Assembly: GCA_002731275.1 (NCBI GenBank)
Contig: PCBK01000169.1
Span: 1-43,245 of the forward strand
DNA: 43,245 nt
DNA from: Deltaproteobacteria bacterium
GTDB taxonomy: Bacteria; Myxococcota_C; UBA6777
Direction: 5' to 3'
The notes under the pieces are model-generated. The model worked only from the letters and a program-made list of their open reading frames with translations, ran no database searches and was not told the origin of the DNA. Each line of letters starts with the position of its first letter. The first letter of the stretch is position 1. Position numbers and translations under genes: made by a program. This document shows, piece by piece, positions 34,923 through 43,190 of the stretch.

Positions 34923-37268
34923 GTGAAGGGTTCGATCGGTACAATGCTCTTGAACGCAAATGTGATTCTTGAAGAGCATTTACAAAAAGCCAAATCGGTT
35001 CAAGCTGAAAAAGGAGGTCGCCTCGGTGACATTTTGATCGGGATGGGCGCGCTCACGGAAGACCAATTCCAGCGCTTCCTCGCTGAAAACTACAACTTCG
35101 GCTACTACGGACTGTCAAAGCTCATGAGTATGCAGCTCAATGAGAACCTGTTTGATCTGATCCCCTACGACTTGGCCCTCGGCTACTTGATGCTGCCGAT
35201 CGCAAAACACAAGCAAACCCAGACATTGGAGCTCGCGGTCCTCGCGCCACTTCCTGAAAAACTCAACCAACAACTCCTTCACCACACACAGTGCAAACGC
35301 TCCACCTACGCACTCGCGACAAGAGAGAATCTCCAAAAAGCCATTCGATACCACTACGGTAAACGAATGAGGCTCAATCTGCCGAATCCAAAACCAAACG
35401 ATCAAAGAGAGGACTCCAAATACCTTCTCGCGCTACAACGTGGCCTTTGTCCAAGTTGCAGTTTTCCTTGTGATCCTGATCAGGTTGTCTGCCCACAATG
35501 TCAAACGATCATCCACCGCCCCTCCAACGATCCTCTTGTTGGTCGTCGACTTGGAGGAAAGTGGCAGATCCTCAGACAGGTCGGCGAAGGTGGAATGGGT
35601 CTCGTCTACCAAAGTATCCACATCGATACAAAGCAGGACGTCGCGGTCAAATTGCTCCGCACACAATTCAAGGTCGATGATCAAGCTGTCCAACGCTTTT
35701 ATCACGAATCCCAAATCCTTGGAAAACTCGAACACCCCAACATTATCGATGTATATGAGTTTGGCTTTGAGGAGGAGATCGGCTTCTTCCTCGTCATGGA
35801 GCGCCTCGAAGGATGTGATCTCGAACAATTCCTCTCACAGGCGCGCTCAAGACTCCCCCTCCCCAAAATTTACGAGATCTTTATCCAGGTCTGTGATGCC
35901 ATGTACCACGCCCATGAACACGGCGTCATCCACAGAGATCTCAAGCCCGAAAACATCTTCTTGATCGGAGGCCCCGACCACATCTCCGAGATCAAATTGC
36001 TCGACTTCGGGATCGCCAAAATCAAAGAAGACGAAGCCAAACGACTCACCCAAACGGGGATGACTCTCGGAACACCACGTTACCTCTCCCCAGAACAAGC
36101 GATGGGTACACAAATCGATCACCGCACCGATATCTACTCCATCTCCGTAATCTTGTTTGAGGCGTTGACAGGAAAAGATCTCTTTGAAGCGGACAGCCCC
36201 TACCAATACTTGATGCGCCATGTCTACGCGCCGCCACCTGATCTGTGGGACATCAAACCAGAAGACGATTTCCCTGTCCAACTCAACAAATTGATCCAGG
36301 CAGGGCTTGCCAAAAAACCTTCAGACCGCCCCAATTCAATGAAGTTGTACCGCGATCTGTTGCAAAAGATGCTCGATGGCCAGGAGCTCCAACTCGAACA
36401 ATACCTCCCGGAGCCGACTTCGAAAGTCCCACAAACACCACAAGGGATGCAAATCCCACAACATCCTGCACCTTTAGAGCCGGAACAAGATGAACCGTGG
36501 TCAACTGTATGGGATGATATATCCGACATATTCGAATCTACAGAGGATATCCTCGAAGATACTGAGAGTCCCAAGACGCCAAGCAAAGTAGAAAAACTTC
36601 CGGCAGTCAGTCCAGCTTCAGGGATCAGACCCATCGCGTCTTCTGAAACAGCGCCCATGCTTCACCAATCGATCAAACCTTCTGGACTGATCGCTCATCC
36701 ACGAGGCTCTGAACGCGCTGCTCGAAGAATTCATAGTGGGCGTTCAGGCGACAACATCCCCCGTATACGTTCAAACAAAAGCGGCGAGAGTATCCCACGT
36801 GTTGGCGCAGGCCACAGTCGCGAGCAAATACCACTGATCAGGACACCAAGTGTGACCGGGGAGAACATCCCACGCATCCGATCAAGTATGAGTCACGACA
36901 ATATCCCACGCATTCGTTCAAGTATGAGCCATGACAATATCCCACGTGTTGGCGCAGGACACAGTCGCGAGAGTATCCGCCGTATCCAATCAGCACGGCT
37001 TCCAAATCAAGAGACCAACTTCACAGAGTCGAGAAACTCCCGAAGCGCTCTCAAGCAGAGAACAGATCGAGATAAATGGACATACTATCTCCTCTTTGCG
37101 AGTGTGTTGTTGTTGGCTCTTGCGGGTCTTGCGACGTGGCGGATCATGACACCAGAGACGCTCTCTCCCAAGCAGCTCAAACAAGGAGAGGCCTCATGGA
37201 AACAGCTTGGACATGTCACCTTCCAAATCCAAGAGACTACGAATAAAACACCCCCTCCAACCAGGTAA
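34923..37268 (+). CDS. Ser/Thr kinase with N-terminal T2SSE_N/MshEN domain, zinc ribbon, 12-residue repeats and C-terminal membrane helix
   Basis: The 781-residue protein has the same order as the first kinase. T2SSE_N/MshEN spans about 3-146, with GGRLGDILIGMGALTEDQF and LATRENLQKAIRYHYG. The zinc ribbon is C176, C179, C190 and C193, with an extra C183. The kinase (about 213-485) has GEGGMG, K243, HRDLKPEN (D339), DFG (D361) and SPEQ. An acidic linker (about 520-560) precedes seven repeats of 12-13 residues (605-689) of the type S-x-x-S-x-D-N-I-P-R-I-R. One membrane helix (about 720-738) and a short outer tail finish it. Start is GTG at 34923 after AAAGG; its beginning MKGSIGTMLL aligns with MARTSIGASL of the first kinase. 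It lies 95 bp after the second kinase. Confidence 0.85.
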   Translation: MKGSIGTMLLNANVILEEHLQKAKSVQAEKGGRLGDILIGMGALTEDQFQRFLAENYNFGYYGLSKLMSMQLNENLFDLIPYDLALGYLMLPIAKHKQTQTLELAVLAPLPEKLNQQLLHHTQCKRSTYALATRENLQKAIRYHYGKRMRLNLPNPKPNDQREDSKYLLALQRGLCPSCSFPCDPDQVVCPQCQTIIHRPSNDPLVGRRLGGKWQILRQVGEGGMGLVYQSIHIDTKQDVAVKLLRTQFKVDDQAVQRFYHESQILGKLEHPNIIDVYEFGFEEEIGFFLVMERLEGCDLEQFLSQARSRLPLPKIYEIFIQVCDAMYHAHEHGVIHRDLKPENIFLIGGPDHISEIKLLDFGIAKIKEDEAKRLTQTGMTLGTPRYLSPEQAMGTQIDHRTDIYSISVILFEALTGKDLFEADSPYQYLMRHVYAPPPDLWDIKPEDDFPVQLNKLIQAGLAKKPSDRPNSMKLYRDLLQKMLDGQELQLEQYLPEPTSKVPQTPQGMQIPQHPAPLEPEQDEPWSTVWDDISDIFESTEDILEDTESPKTPSKVEKLPAVSPASGIRPIASSETAPMLHQSIKPSGLIAHPRGSERAARRIHSGRSGDNIPRIRSNKSGESIPRVGAGHSREQIPLIRTPSVTGENIPRIRSSMSHDNIPRIRSSMSHDNIPRVGAGHSRESIRRIQSARLPNQETNFTESRNSRSALKQRTDRDKWTYYLLFASVLLLALAGLATWRIMTPETLSPKQLKQGEASWKQLGHVTFQIQETTNKTPPPTR
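36735..36992 (+). repeat. Seven tandem units of about 36 bp encoding basic 12-13-residue repeats
   Basis: In-frame units coding SGRSGDNIPRIR, SNKSGESIPRVG, AGHSREQIPLIR, TPSVTGENIPRIR, SSMSHDNIPRIR, SSMSHDNIPRVG and AGHSRESIRRIQ, all in the third kinase. Units five and six are nearly identical in DNA, pointing to recent duplication. Confidence 0.85.
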
Positions 37269-37475
37269 GACCGTCGGATAGAAAAAAGGAAACGGAAAAT
37301 GAGACGAAGACAGAAGGTTGTTGCTGAAACCACAGGCTTTGTGATTCGTCGTCGACATGGCGGTGGCCATGCCTTCTCCTCATGCCTTGCCTGAGGCCCC
37401 ATCCACTGCCCTTTTGTGTTCGCTTTTTTCCATCCAACGGCCTAATGCCTTCTGCCAGAGACAACAGGAGCCCTC

Positions 37476-37868
37476 ATGTCCTTTCGATCGCTGACACGAA
37501 CCTGCACGACACTTTTTTTGCTAGCGACAATGTTACTTGTCCTCCCTGGTTGTTCCACTCCTTGCCAAAAGCTCAGTGCGTTGATCTGCACAGAGTTCAA
37601 AGATGAGTCCAAGTTGTGCACCATCGCCAAGCAAGAGAGCACGATGTCCGGTGTTTCGCAAAGCCGCTGTCGTGCTCTGCTCTCCACTTGGAGCTCTATT
37701 GGTCAACTCCAAACGCAATCACTTGGAAAACGCTACCAACGCTATAAAAAGAAAGTGTTGACACGCCTTCCACAAAAAAAAGCGGACAACGAGTTGGATA
37801 AAGCGGAGATTAAACTTCGTAGGACATTCAGGAGATTATACAGGTTGGGGAAGAGCGGGAAGAAGTGA
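37476..37868 (+). CDS. Small hypothetical lipoprotein
   Basis: The 130-residue product has a clear lipoprotein signal (FLLATMLLVLPGC, Cys26). The mature part has four more Cys (STPC, ALIC, KLC, SRC) and then a Lys/Arg-rich helical C-terminus (GKRYQRYKKKVL ... RRTFRRLYRLGK). I do not recognise the family. It converges with recA, with 17 bp between the stops and no obvious terminator. The gap before it (37269-37475) contains no supported gene. Confidence 0.6.
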   Translation: MSFRSLTRTCTTLFLLATMLLVLPGCSTPCQKLSALICTEFKDESKLCTIAKQESTMSGVSQSRCRALLSTWSSIGQLQTQSLGKRYQRYKKKVLTRLPQKKADNELDKAEIKLRRTFRRLYRLGKSGKK

Positions 37869-37885
37869 GGTTTTCGAGGGGGGGA

Positions 37886-39001
37886 TTACTTTTTGCTTTT
37901 CTTGCGCTTGGACTTGGTCGTTGTTTCTTCGGCCACTTCTTCAGTCGCCTCTTTCTTCGCCGCTTCGTCTTTCGCGCCTTCTTCACCTTCGTGCAGGTGG
38001 GGCAAGTATGTTGCGAGCAGTTTTTGGTAGAGTTCTTCGCGAACTTCGTCGTTTTCGGACAACCAACGACGAGCATTTTCCCGTCCTTGACCGATTCGCT
38101 CGGTGCCGTGTGAGTACCACGCACCACTCTTCTGGATAAATCCTTGATCAACAGACCTGTCGAGAATTTCACCTGTCAATGAGATACCCTCGTTGTACAG
38201 GATGTCGAATTCGGCTTGTTGGAAGGGAGGAGCGACCTTGTTTTTGACGACTTTGACGCGGGTTTGGTTACCCATGACGTTACCACTGCTGGATTTGATG
38301 GCGCCGGTTCTGCGGACATCGAGTCGGACAGAAGCGTAGAATTTGAGTGCGTTACCACCTGTAGTGGTTTCGGGGTTACCGAACATGACACCAATTTTCA
38401 TACGGAGCTGGTTGATGAAGAAGACGGTGGTGTTGGATGTACCAGCGACACCAGCGATCTTACGACATGCCTGACTCATCAAGCGAGCTTGCAAACCAAC
38501 GTGACTGTCTCCCATGTCACCTTCGATTTCGCTTTTGGGAACCAATGCAGCGACGGAGTCGACGACGATCAAGTCGATGGCAGCGGAGCGAATCAAAGTC
38601 TCGACGATTTCGAGAGCTTGCTCACCGTAATCAGGCTGGGAAATCAAGAGAGCATCGGAGTTGACGCCAAGTCGACGAGCATATTTGATGTCAAGAGCGT
38701 GCTCAGCATCGATGAAAGCGCATGTTCCACCTTGCTTTTGAATCTGTGCGATGGCGTGCAGGGCGAGTGTTGTCTTACCACTGGATTCTGGACCGTACAC
38801 TTCGATGATACGGCCACGTGGGTATCCACCTACTCCAAGCGCGACATCCAAGCCCAATGAGCCAGTGGGAATCGCTGGAATCTGTTGGATGGAGTCTTCA
38901 TACTCACCCAACTTCATGATGGAACCTTTACCGAATTGTTTTTCGATGTTGCTGATTGCGGCGTCAAGGGCGGATTTCTTATCTGATACAGCTTTGCGCA
39001 T
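37886..39001 (-). CDS. recA: Recombinase RecA
   Basis: RecA forms ATP-dependent filaments on single-stranded DNA for homologous recombination and SOS induction. All blocks are present: [22 protein letters not shown], Walker [85 protein letters not shown] and GQGREN. The C-terminus is Glu-rich, then Lys-rich. ATG at 39001 (371 aa) is chosen because GGAGG sits 8 bases before it; an upstream in-frame ATG at 39028 lacks such a site and would place the ribosome-binding site inside the gene. The 550-bp upstream region is unusually structured (see 39136-39544). Confidence 0.97.
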   Translation of the reverse strand: MRKAVSDKKSALDAAISNIEKQFGKGSIMKLGEYEDSIQQIPAIPTGSLGLDVALGVGGYPRGRIIEVYGPESSGKTTLALHAIAQIQKQGGTCAFIDAEHALDIKYARRLGVNSDALLISQPDYGEQALEIVETLIRSAAIDLIVVDSVAALVPKSEIEGDMGDSHVGLQARLMSQACRKIAGVAGTSNTTVFFINQLRMKIGVMFGNPETTTGGNALKFYASVRLDVRRTGAIKSSSGNVMGNQTRVKVVKNKVAPPFQQAEFDILYNEGISLTGEILDRSVDQGFIQKSGAWYSHGTERIGQGRENARRWLSENDEVREELYQKLLATYLPHLHEGEEGAKDEAAKKEATEEVAEETTTKSKRKKSKK

Positions 39002-39135
39002 TGGAATGTCCTCCGTTTTCAAATTCATTTGTTGTTTCGTTCACGTAAATCACCCTACCCGCTCTGCACGTCATATCATGACACAGAACATACCACATTG
39101 TTTAAAAAGGACTTTTTTCATCCAAAAGTCATACC

Positions 39136-39336
39136 GATCTCGTGGTGATCTCGTGATCGCGTGGCTCGATTATTCACAAACTGCTCAAATGTGCAAGTGT
39201 TTATATTCCCTCCACAACACAGAGAGATCCCTTTTCAGATCACATCAGCCCTCCAAGATCACATATTTTCCGAATGAGATCATGGCATTGACACATAAAT
39301 CTCAATGTGATCACAGAAAAGATCAGTGATCCGATC
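39136..39336. promoter_or_regulatory. Cluster of 11 GATC sites and 8 GTGATC/GATCAC hexamers upstream of recA
   Basis: GATC begins at 39136, 39147, 39155, 39226, 39238, 39257, 39278, 39309, 39321, 39328 and 39333. The hexamer GTGATC or its complement GATCAC occurs eight times, including a perfect palindrome TGTGATCACA at 39306-39315. TTATTCACA at 39170-39178 fits the DnaA-box consensus TTATNCACA. About one GATC would be expected by chance in 201 bp. The region is non-coding. It could be an operator array, a methylation-controlled switch or an origin-like element; the function is not known. Confidence 0.6.
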
Positions 39337-39453
39337 ACAAAATGGATTCGTTTGTTTGGGTGGAGGATTCGTTTGGTGTGTCTTGGTGGATGGTTTTCGA
39401 GAGCGGGATCATGGCTTGAATCATTGAATAGAGGGAATTGTTTGGTGGGTATT

Positions 39454-39544
39454 CACCGGGTTAAAACCCGGTGCTATAGAGAGGGTACGCTCGCCTCAAG
39501 GGCTTCGCATTGATCGGAAATGCGGTGGGACTCAAAGTCCCACC
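39454..39544. repeat. Two perfect 9-bp-stem hairpins, REP-like element
   Basis: CACCGGGTT (39454-39462) pairs with AACCCGGTG (39465-39473) over a 2-base loop. GGTGGGACT (39524-39532) pairs with AGTCCCACC (39536-39544) over a 3-base loop. The two lie about 50 bp apart in a non-coding gap. There is no T-run after either, so they are not ordinary terminators for recA or slt. Such hairpins are typical of dispersed palindromic repeats, but copies elsewhere in the genome cannot be checked here. Confidence 0.7.
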
Positions 39545-39576
39545 TCAACACACAAACACATGAACACATAATCATA

Positions 39577-42324
39577 TTATGAACGCACGGAGGAGTGGAG
39601 GAAATGGAATCGATACAGATTGTACCATCGCAGACAAAACGGCACATACCGACGTGTCTCTCTGTACCCAATCCCGATCTCAATGAAGGCTTCGAGATCA
39701 GACGCAGCAAGCTGGTGAAATTGCTTCTTCCACCGACTGAGAGGCTTGGGACCGGCGTTATACGCAGCGAGTGTCAATTCAACACTGTTTTGATGCTTCT
39801 TTAAATAGGCTGCAAAATGATAAAAACCCATCCGCAGATTGAGACGTGGACGCTTCAGATACGCAACCTTAAAGGGACGAACACCAAATTTGCGCGCCAT
39901 TTTCCGCCCCTCTTTGGGCATGATCTGTGCGATACCAACGGCACCAGCATGAGAAACAATCCGGGGATTGAACATACTCTCTTGACGTGTGATCCCCAAC
40001 AGCAACATCGGACGCACACCGTACTTTCGACCATATCGCATGTACAAAAATGGAAACGGCACCGGAAATTGAAGCCGAAGAATCGCTTTGTATGGGAACC
40101 CTCTTCTCAACTTACCACGAAGCTTCCGACGAAAACGTGCGCCTTCATGGATCGCCCTGTACGCCTCACCAAAACCCAACCACGCACGCGCCAAAAAGTA
40201 AGAACGCAGTGGATGCCCCCGACGCAAGGAACGAAAAGCACGAGAGACCTCCGTGAATTCTCCCGCAAGACCCAAAATATACGCCCGTTGATAGACTGGA
40301 TGATTCACCAGTTGACGTCTTAACTTCGACCACTTCGCTTTGTTACCGCCTTTTTTGAGGAACCAGCCAAAGATCTTCTTCTTTGAGAGCGCCGCCATCG
40401 CCTCATCCTCCAGCAGCGCAAACAGAGAGACAGGCGTAGAAGCAAGCACACCCCCCTTCTTTAAACGACTCTGGGCACGGGCATAGTAATAAGAATCACC
40501 AATCAAGCTGATCTGATCGAAACATCGATGGGCTTTCTTCGGCTGCTTGAGTTGCTCGTAGGATTTTCCGAGCCAAAACCACGCTCTCGCAGCAATACGC
40601 CGACGCATCGTCGCGCGACGCAAGATCAAAATAGCCTTCTTAAAGCGCTTCTTTTGGTAATGAACCAACGCCATCTTGATCAGCGCTTCATCACTTCGTC
40701 GTTTTTGTGGGTATCGGCGGGCATATCGACGAAAATAAGACAGTGACAACGCATCCTTCCCGACCTCACCATAGAGCTGTGCTGCCCACCACAATGAACG
40801 CGGTGCCCGGCGGTCCTTCGGAAAATCACGCCAAAATGCCGCGTAGTAGGAAATACTCTTGAGATCTTTCTTCCAGCGATAATAACTGCGCGTCCAATAT
40901 AATGATACAGCCGGAACAATACGACTCTTAGGTCGATGCACAACAAACCACGCCATCAATTGACATGCTTCTTTATATTTATCCAGCCGAAAAAGAGATT
41001 TGCCCAAAAGATAGACGACACGTTCAATCTGCCTCTCCATCAGCTTGCTGTACCGCTTGGCCAACACAACGACCTTCTTCTTCTTTTGTGTCTCTCTTAA
41101 TGTCCAAGGCAATACACCGACATCTTTGGGCTTCCAGCGCACAATCTCCTTAGGTAACCACTTGCGCAAGATCTGAACGGCCACAGCATGTTTTCCCCTA
41201 CGTGCCGCATGAATCCCCGTAAAGTACAACCACGCACGTGTCTTCGCATATGTCGAACCTTTGAGCTGTCTCATCGAGACAGAAGCTTCATAGCTTCCGG
41301 GATATCCACGCAAAAGGTTCCACCAAATGCGACGCGCCTTCTTCTCCTGCTTACGTTGGCGGTATAATCTCGCCAAACGACGAAGCAACCATCGTTTTGA
41401 TAATCCTCGACGACGTTTGAGATAGAACTTATACAGACCCAATGCCTTTTTATATTGTTTTTGTTTCTCAAGAGTCCGCAAATACAGCTTCCTGACATTC
41501 ACCACATAGCGACTTTTTGGATAACGACGGAGATATAACGGGAACTCTTTTAACAACGTCGCGTGTTTCTTTTGACGCAGTAAAATCCGTAGCGCTCGAT
41601 AGGCCAAGATGTCCTTCAGTGGCGGGACCTTCGCAGCGAGAAGTTGATATGAAGCACGCGCCTTCGTGAGTTGTCCGATGTTCTCCTGACAACGTCCTCT
41701 CAAAAACCAGGCAGCGCTCCAGTAGCGACTCAGGCGTGGTGTAGGTTGCTTCGAGAGTTTTCCCAGCCACCTCAGAGCCTTCTTGCACTCAAATCGCAGG
41801 GACAGATAACGTGCCACAATCACACGAGATATCAAGGAAGTCCTTGGTTTGTTTTGCTTCACAACCCAGCGATACAAAGCGATGGCACGATCTGCGTCGC
41901 CAATCGACATCGCCATATGTGCCATGTCAAAACGTGCGAGGAGTTTACGAACACCGCGCAATGCTTTGGTTCCTTTGTACCAAATTGCGAAGGCCTCGGA
42001 TTCCCGACCAAGACGCAATCGCCGAAGCCCCTGTTTATTGACCTTTTTGCTGAGAAACGAGATGCGACGCAATGTCGGTGAGAGAGGAAAATCCTCCCCA
42101 GGCCACAATGAAATGTCGTGATCAAGCCCACGCCACTTGTATGACAAGCGCTTTTTCTTACTCTTCTTTTTGGGGGGCTTCTTGCTCTTCTTGCTCTTCT
42201 TTTTTTGGATGGTCTTTTTGGGAGGGTTCTTGCTCTTTGAGTGAGGCTTGGCATCCACCAAGATCGGCAGGCACAACATACCAACACACGTTAAACACAA
42301 GATATGTAGGCAATTTCGAATCAT
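39577..42324 (-). CDS. Slt70-like soluble lytic murein transglycosylase, very basic
   Basis: The protein (915 aa from ATG 42324) has a signal peptide MIRNCLHILCLTCVGMLCLPILVDA, a Lys-rich linker (KKTIQKKKSKKSKKPPKKK), and a long helical superhelix of TPR-like repeats. The C-terminal SLT domain contains ITRQESMFNP (catalytic Glu at about 782), GAVGIAQIMP, AAYNAG and YRETRRYV. It should cleave glycan strands of peptidoglycan to form anhydro-muropeptides. It is longer than E. coli Slt70 because of the extra TPR region. The Arg/Lys content is extreme throughout. ATG 42324 is chosen because it starts the signal peptide and follows TGGAG; an upstream extension to 42441 lacks both. Confidence 0.85.
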   Translation of the reverse strand: MIRNCLHILCLTCVGMLCLPILVDAKPHSKSKNPPKKTIQKKKSKKSKKPPKKKSKKKRLSYKWRGLDHDISLWPGEDFPLSPTLRRISFLSKKVNKQGLRRLRLGRESEAFAIWYKGTKALRGVRKLLARFDMAHMAMSIGDADRAIALYRWVVKQNKPRTSLISRVIVARYLSLRFECKKALRWLGKLSKQPTPRLSRYWSAAWFLRGRCQENIGQLTKARASYQLLAAKVPPLKDILAYRALRILLRQKKHATLLKEFPLYLRRYPKSRYVVNVRKLYLRTLEKQKQYKKALGLYKFYLKRRRGLSKRWLLRRLARLYRQRKQEKKARRIWWNLLRGYPGSYEASVSMRQLKGSTYAKTRAWLYFTGIHAARRGKHAVAVQILRKWLPKEIVRWKPKDVGVLPWTLRETQKKKKVVVLAKRYSKLMERQIERVVYLLGKSLFRLDKYKEACQLMAWFVVHRPKSRIVPAVSLYWTRSYYRWKKDLKSISYYAAFWRDFPKDRRAPRSLWWAAQLYGEVGKDALSLSYFRRYARRYPQKRRSDEALIKMALVHYQKKRFKKAILILRRATMRRRIAARAWFWLGKSYEQLKQPKKAHRCFDQISLIGDSYYYARAQSRLKKGGVLASTPVSLFALLEDEAMAALSKKKIFGWFLKKGGNKAKWSKLRRQLVNHPVYQRAYILGLAGEFTEVSRAFRSLRRGHPLRSYFLARAWLGFGEAYRAIHEGARFRRKLRGKLRRGFPYKAILRLQFPVPFPFLYMRYGRKYGVRPMLLLGITRQESMFNPRIVSHAGAVGIAQIMPKEGRKMARKFGVRPFKVAYLKRPRLNLRMGFYHFAAYLKKHQNSVELTLAAYNAGPKPLSRWKKQFHQLAASDLEAFIEIGIGYRETRRYVPFCLRWYNLYRFHFLHSSVRS

Positions 42325-42462
42325 AGACAACTCCAAAGAAAAGGTTGCAGGAATACCACCCAAGATAGCAACACCCACGCAAAAAATCACCTTTTTGACC
42401 GGACAAATTGATCGCCCTTGCTGCTGGCCACCGGGCTCCATTTTTGGACAAGTTGCTTCTGG

Positions 42463-42572
42463 CGCGCTTTGCTTGCCCTTCTAACGGGGATGCACGGGCA
42501 TCCCCTGGCGCGCTTCGCTTGCCTTCCCCTCCTTGTTGACGCCTGCGGCGTAGCTGCCGCGCTTTGCTTGCC
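42463..42572. repeat. Three copies of a 15-bp direct repeat
   Basis: CGCGCTT(T/C)GCTTGCC occurs at 42463-42477, 42509-42523 and 42558-42572, at 46- and 49-bp spacing, with one variable base. Confidence 0.8.
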
Positions 42573-42940
42573 GGGCTGCGTGGCGTCAGCTCTCGCTTGT
42601 AGCGAGTGCTGCGCTGAATGCTCAACCGTCGCTTTGCGACGCTTTCGCGGTGCGCCTCGTGATTTCCATCACGAAAGGGGTGCAAGAAGGAGATGATTGG
42701 GGTGTGAACACACTCGCACTTCGTGCGAGCGATGCCTTTGGTTTTACGGAGAGGACAGGTCACAGAGTTATCCTCGGCTATCGCCTCGGGGAAAGGGAAC
42801 AGAACCCCATCAGATGGGCTTTGGTTGATAGAGCAACCTGGGGTTTTCACCCCAGACCCCACGATGCTGACGCATCGTCTGTGTTGCGCTCTGCGAGCGC
42901 TAGGAAAAGGAAGCCCCCCTCAGCCGCCCTTGTGGTCGAC

Positions 42941-43050
42941 AGCTCCACCTACGCAACTTGGTCGGCAAGGGGAGCGATGCAAGACCCCCTCAGACGGGCT
43001 TCGCCCGCCAGCTCCCCCTGCGCAACTACGTTGGCAAGGGGAGCGATGCA
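42941..43050. repeat. Two 41-bp imperfect direct repeats
   Basis: AGCTCC(A/C)CCT(A/G)CGCAACT starts at 42941 and 43010, and both copies end with the identical 18-mer GGCAAGGGGAGCGATGCA (42964-42981 and 43033-43050). CCCCCTCAG precedes each copy by a similar distance. Confidence 0.8.
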
Positions 43051-43052
43051 TA

Positions 43053-43156
43053 TCAACCGATATATCGCGATATAAAAGAAAAATCCGTGTATATCGATTT
43101 GATCTCAGTAGGGTCGGGCCTTGTGTCCGACCTCAACCATCGTATATATCGGTTGA
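43053..43156. repeat. 13-bp inverted repeat around an internal palindrome and hairpin
   Basis: TCAACCGATATAT (43053-43065) is the reverse complement of ATATATCGGTTGA (43144-43156). A perfect 14-bp palindrome TATATCGCGATATA lies at 43061-43074, overlapping the left arm, and GGTCGG/CCGACC (43112-43117, 43127-43132) forms an inner stem. The layout resembles a small non-autonomous mobile element, but target duplications were not found. Confidence 0.6.
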
Positions 43157-43161
43157 ATGGT

Positions 43162-43190
43162 CCCTCCTCTCGAAAGGCTTGAGAGGAGGG
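43162..43190. repeat. Perfect 10-bp-stem hairpin
   Basis: CCCTCCTCTC (43162-43171) pairs with GAGAGGAGGG (43181-43190) over a 9-base loop. There is no T-run, so it is not a standard terminator. Confidence 0.75.

Noticed and set aside
37299-37394. 31-codon open frame (MRRRQKVVAETTGF...) between the third kinase and the small lipoprotein
   Set aside because: It has a GGAAACGG-like site upstream but no known pattern and includes a CATGGC/GCCATG hairpin; there is not enough to call it a gene.
39002-39028. Upstream ATG at 39028 as the recA start
   Set aside because: The GGAGG site at 39010-39014 lies inside this extension and serves the ATG at 39001.
39136-39336. GATC cluster as a definite oriC
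   Set aside because: Only one DnaA-box-like 9-mer is present and no dnaA, dnaN or gidA neighbour is seen, so it is reported as an unexplained element only.
42325-42441. N-terminal extension of the Slt-like protein to 42441
   Set aside because: The signal peptide starts at the Met at 42324 and TGGAG precedes that ATG, so the extension is not translated.
42650-43075. 141-codon plus-strand open frame in the right-end repeat island
   Set aside because: It runs through several perfect palindromes and direct repeats, has no ribosome-binding site worth noting and no recognisable protein pattern, so it is a chance frame.
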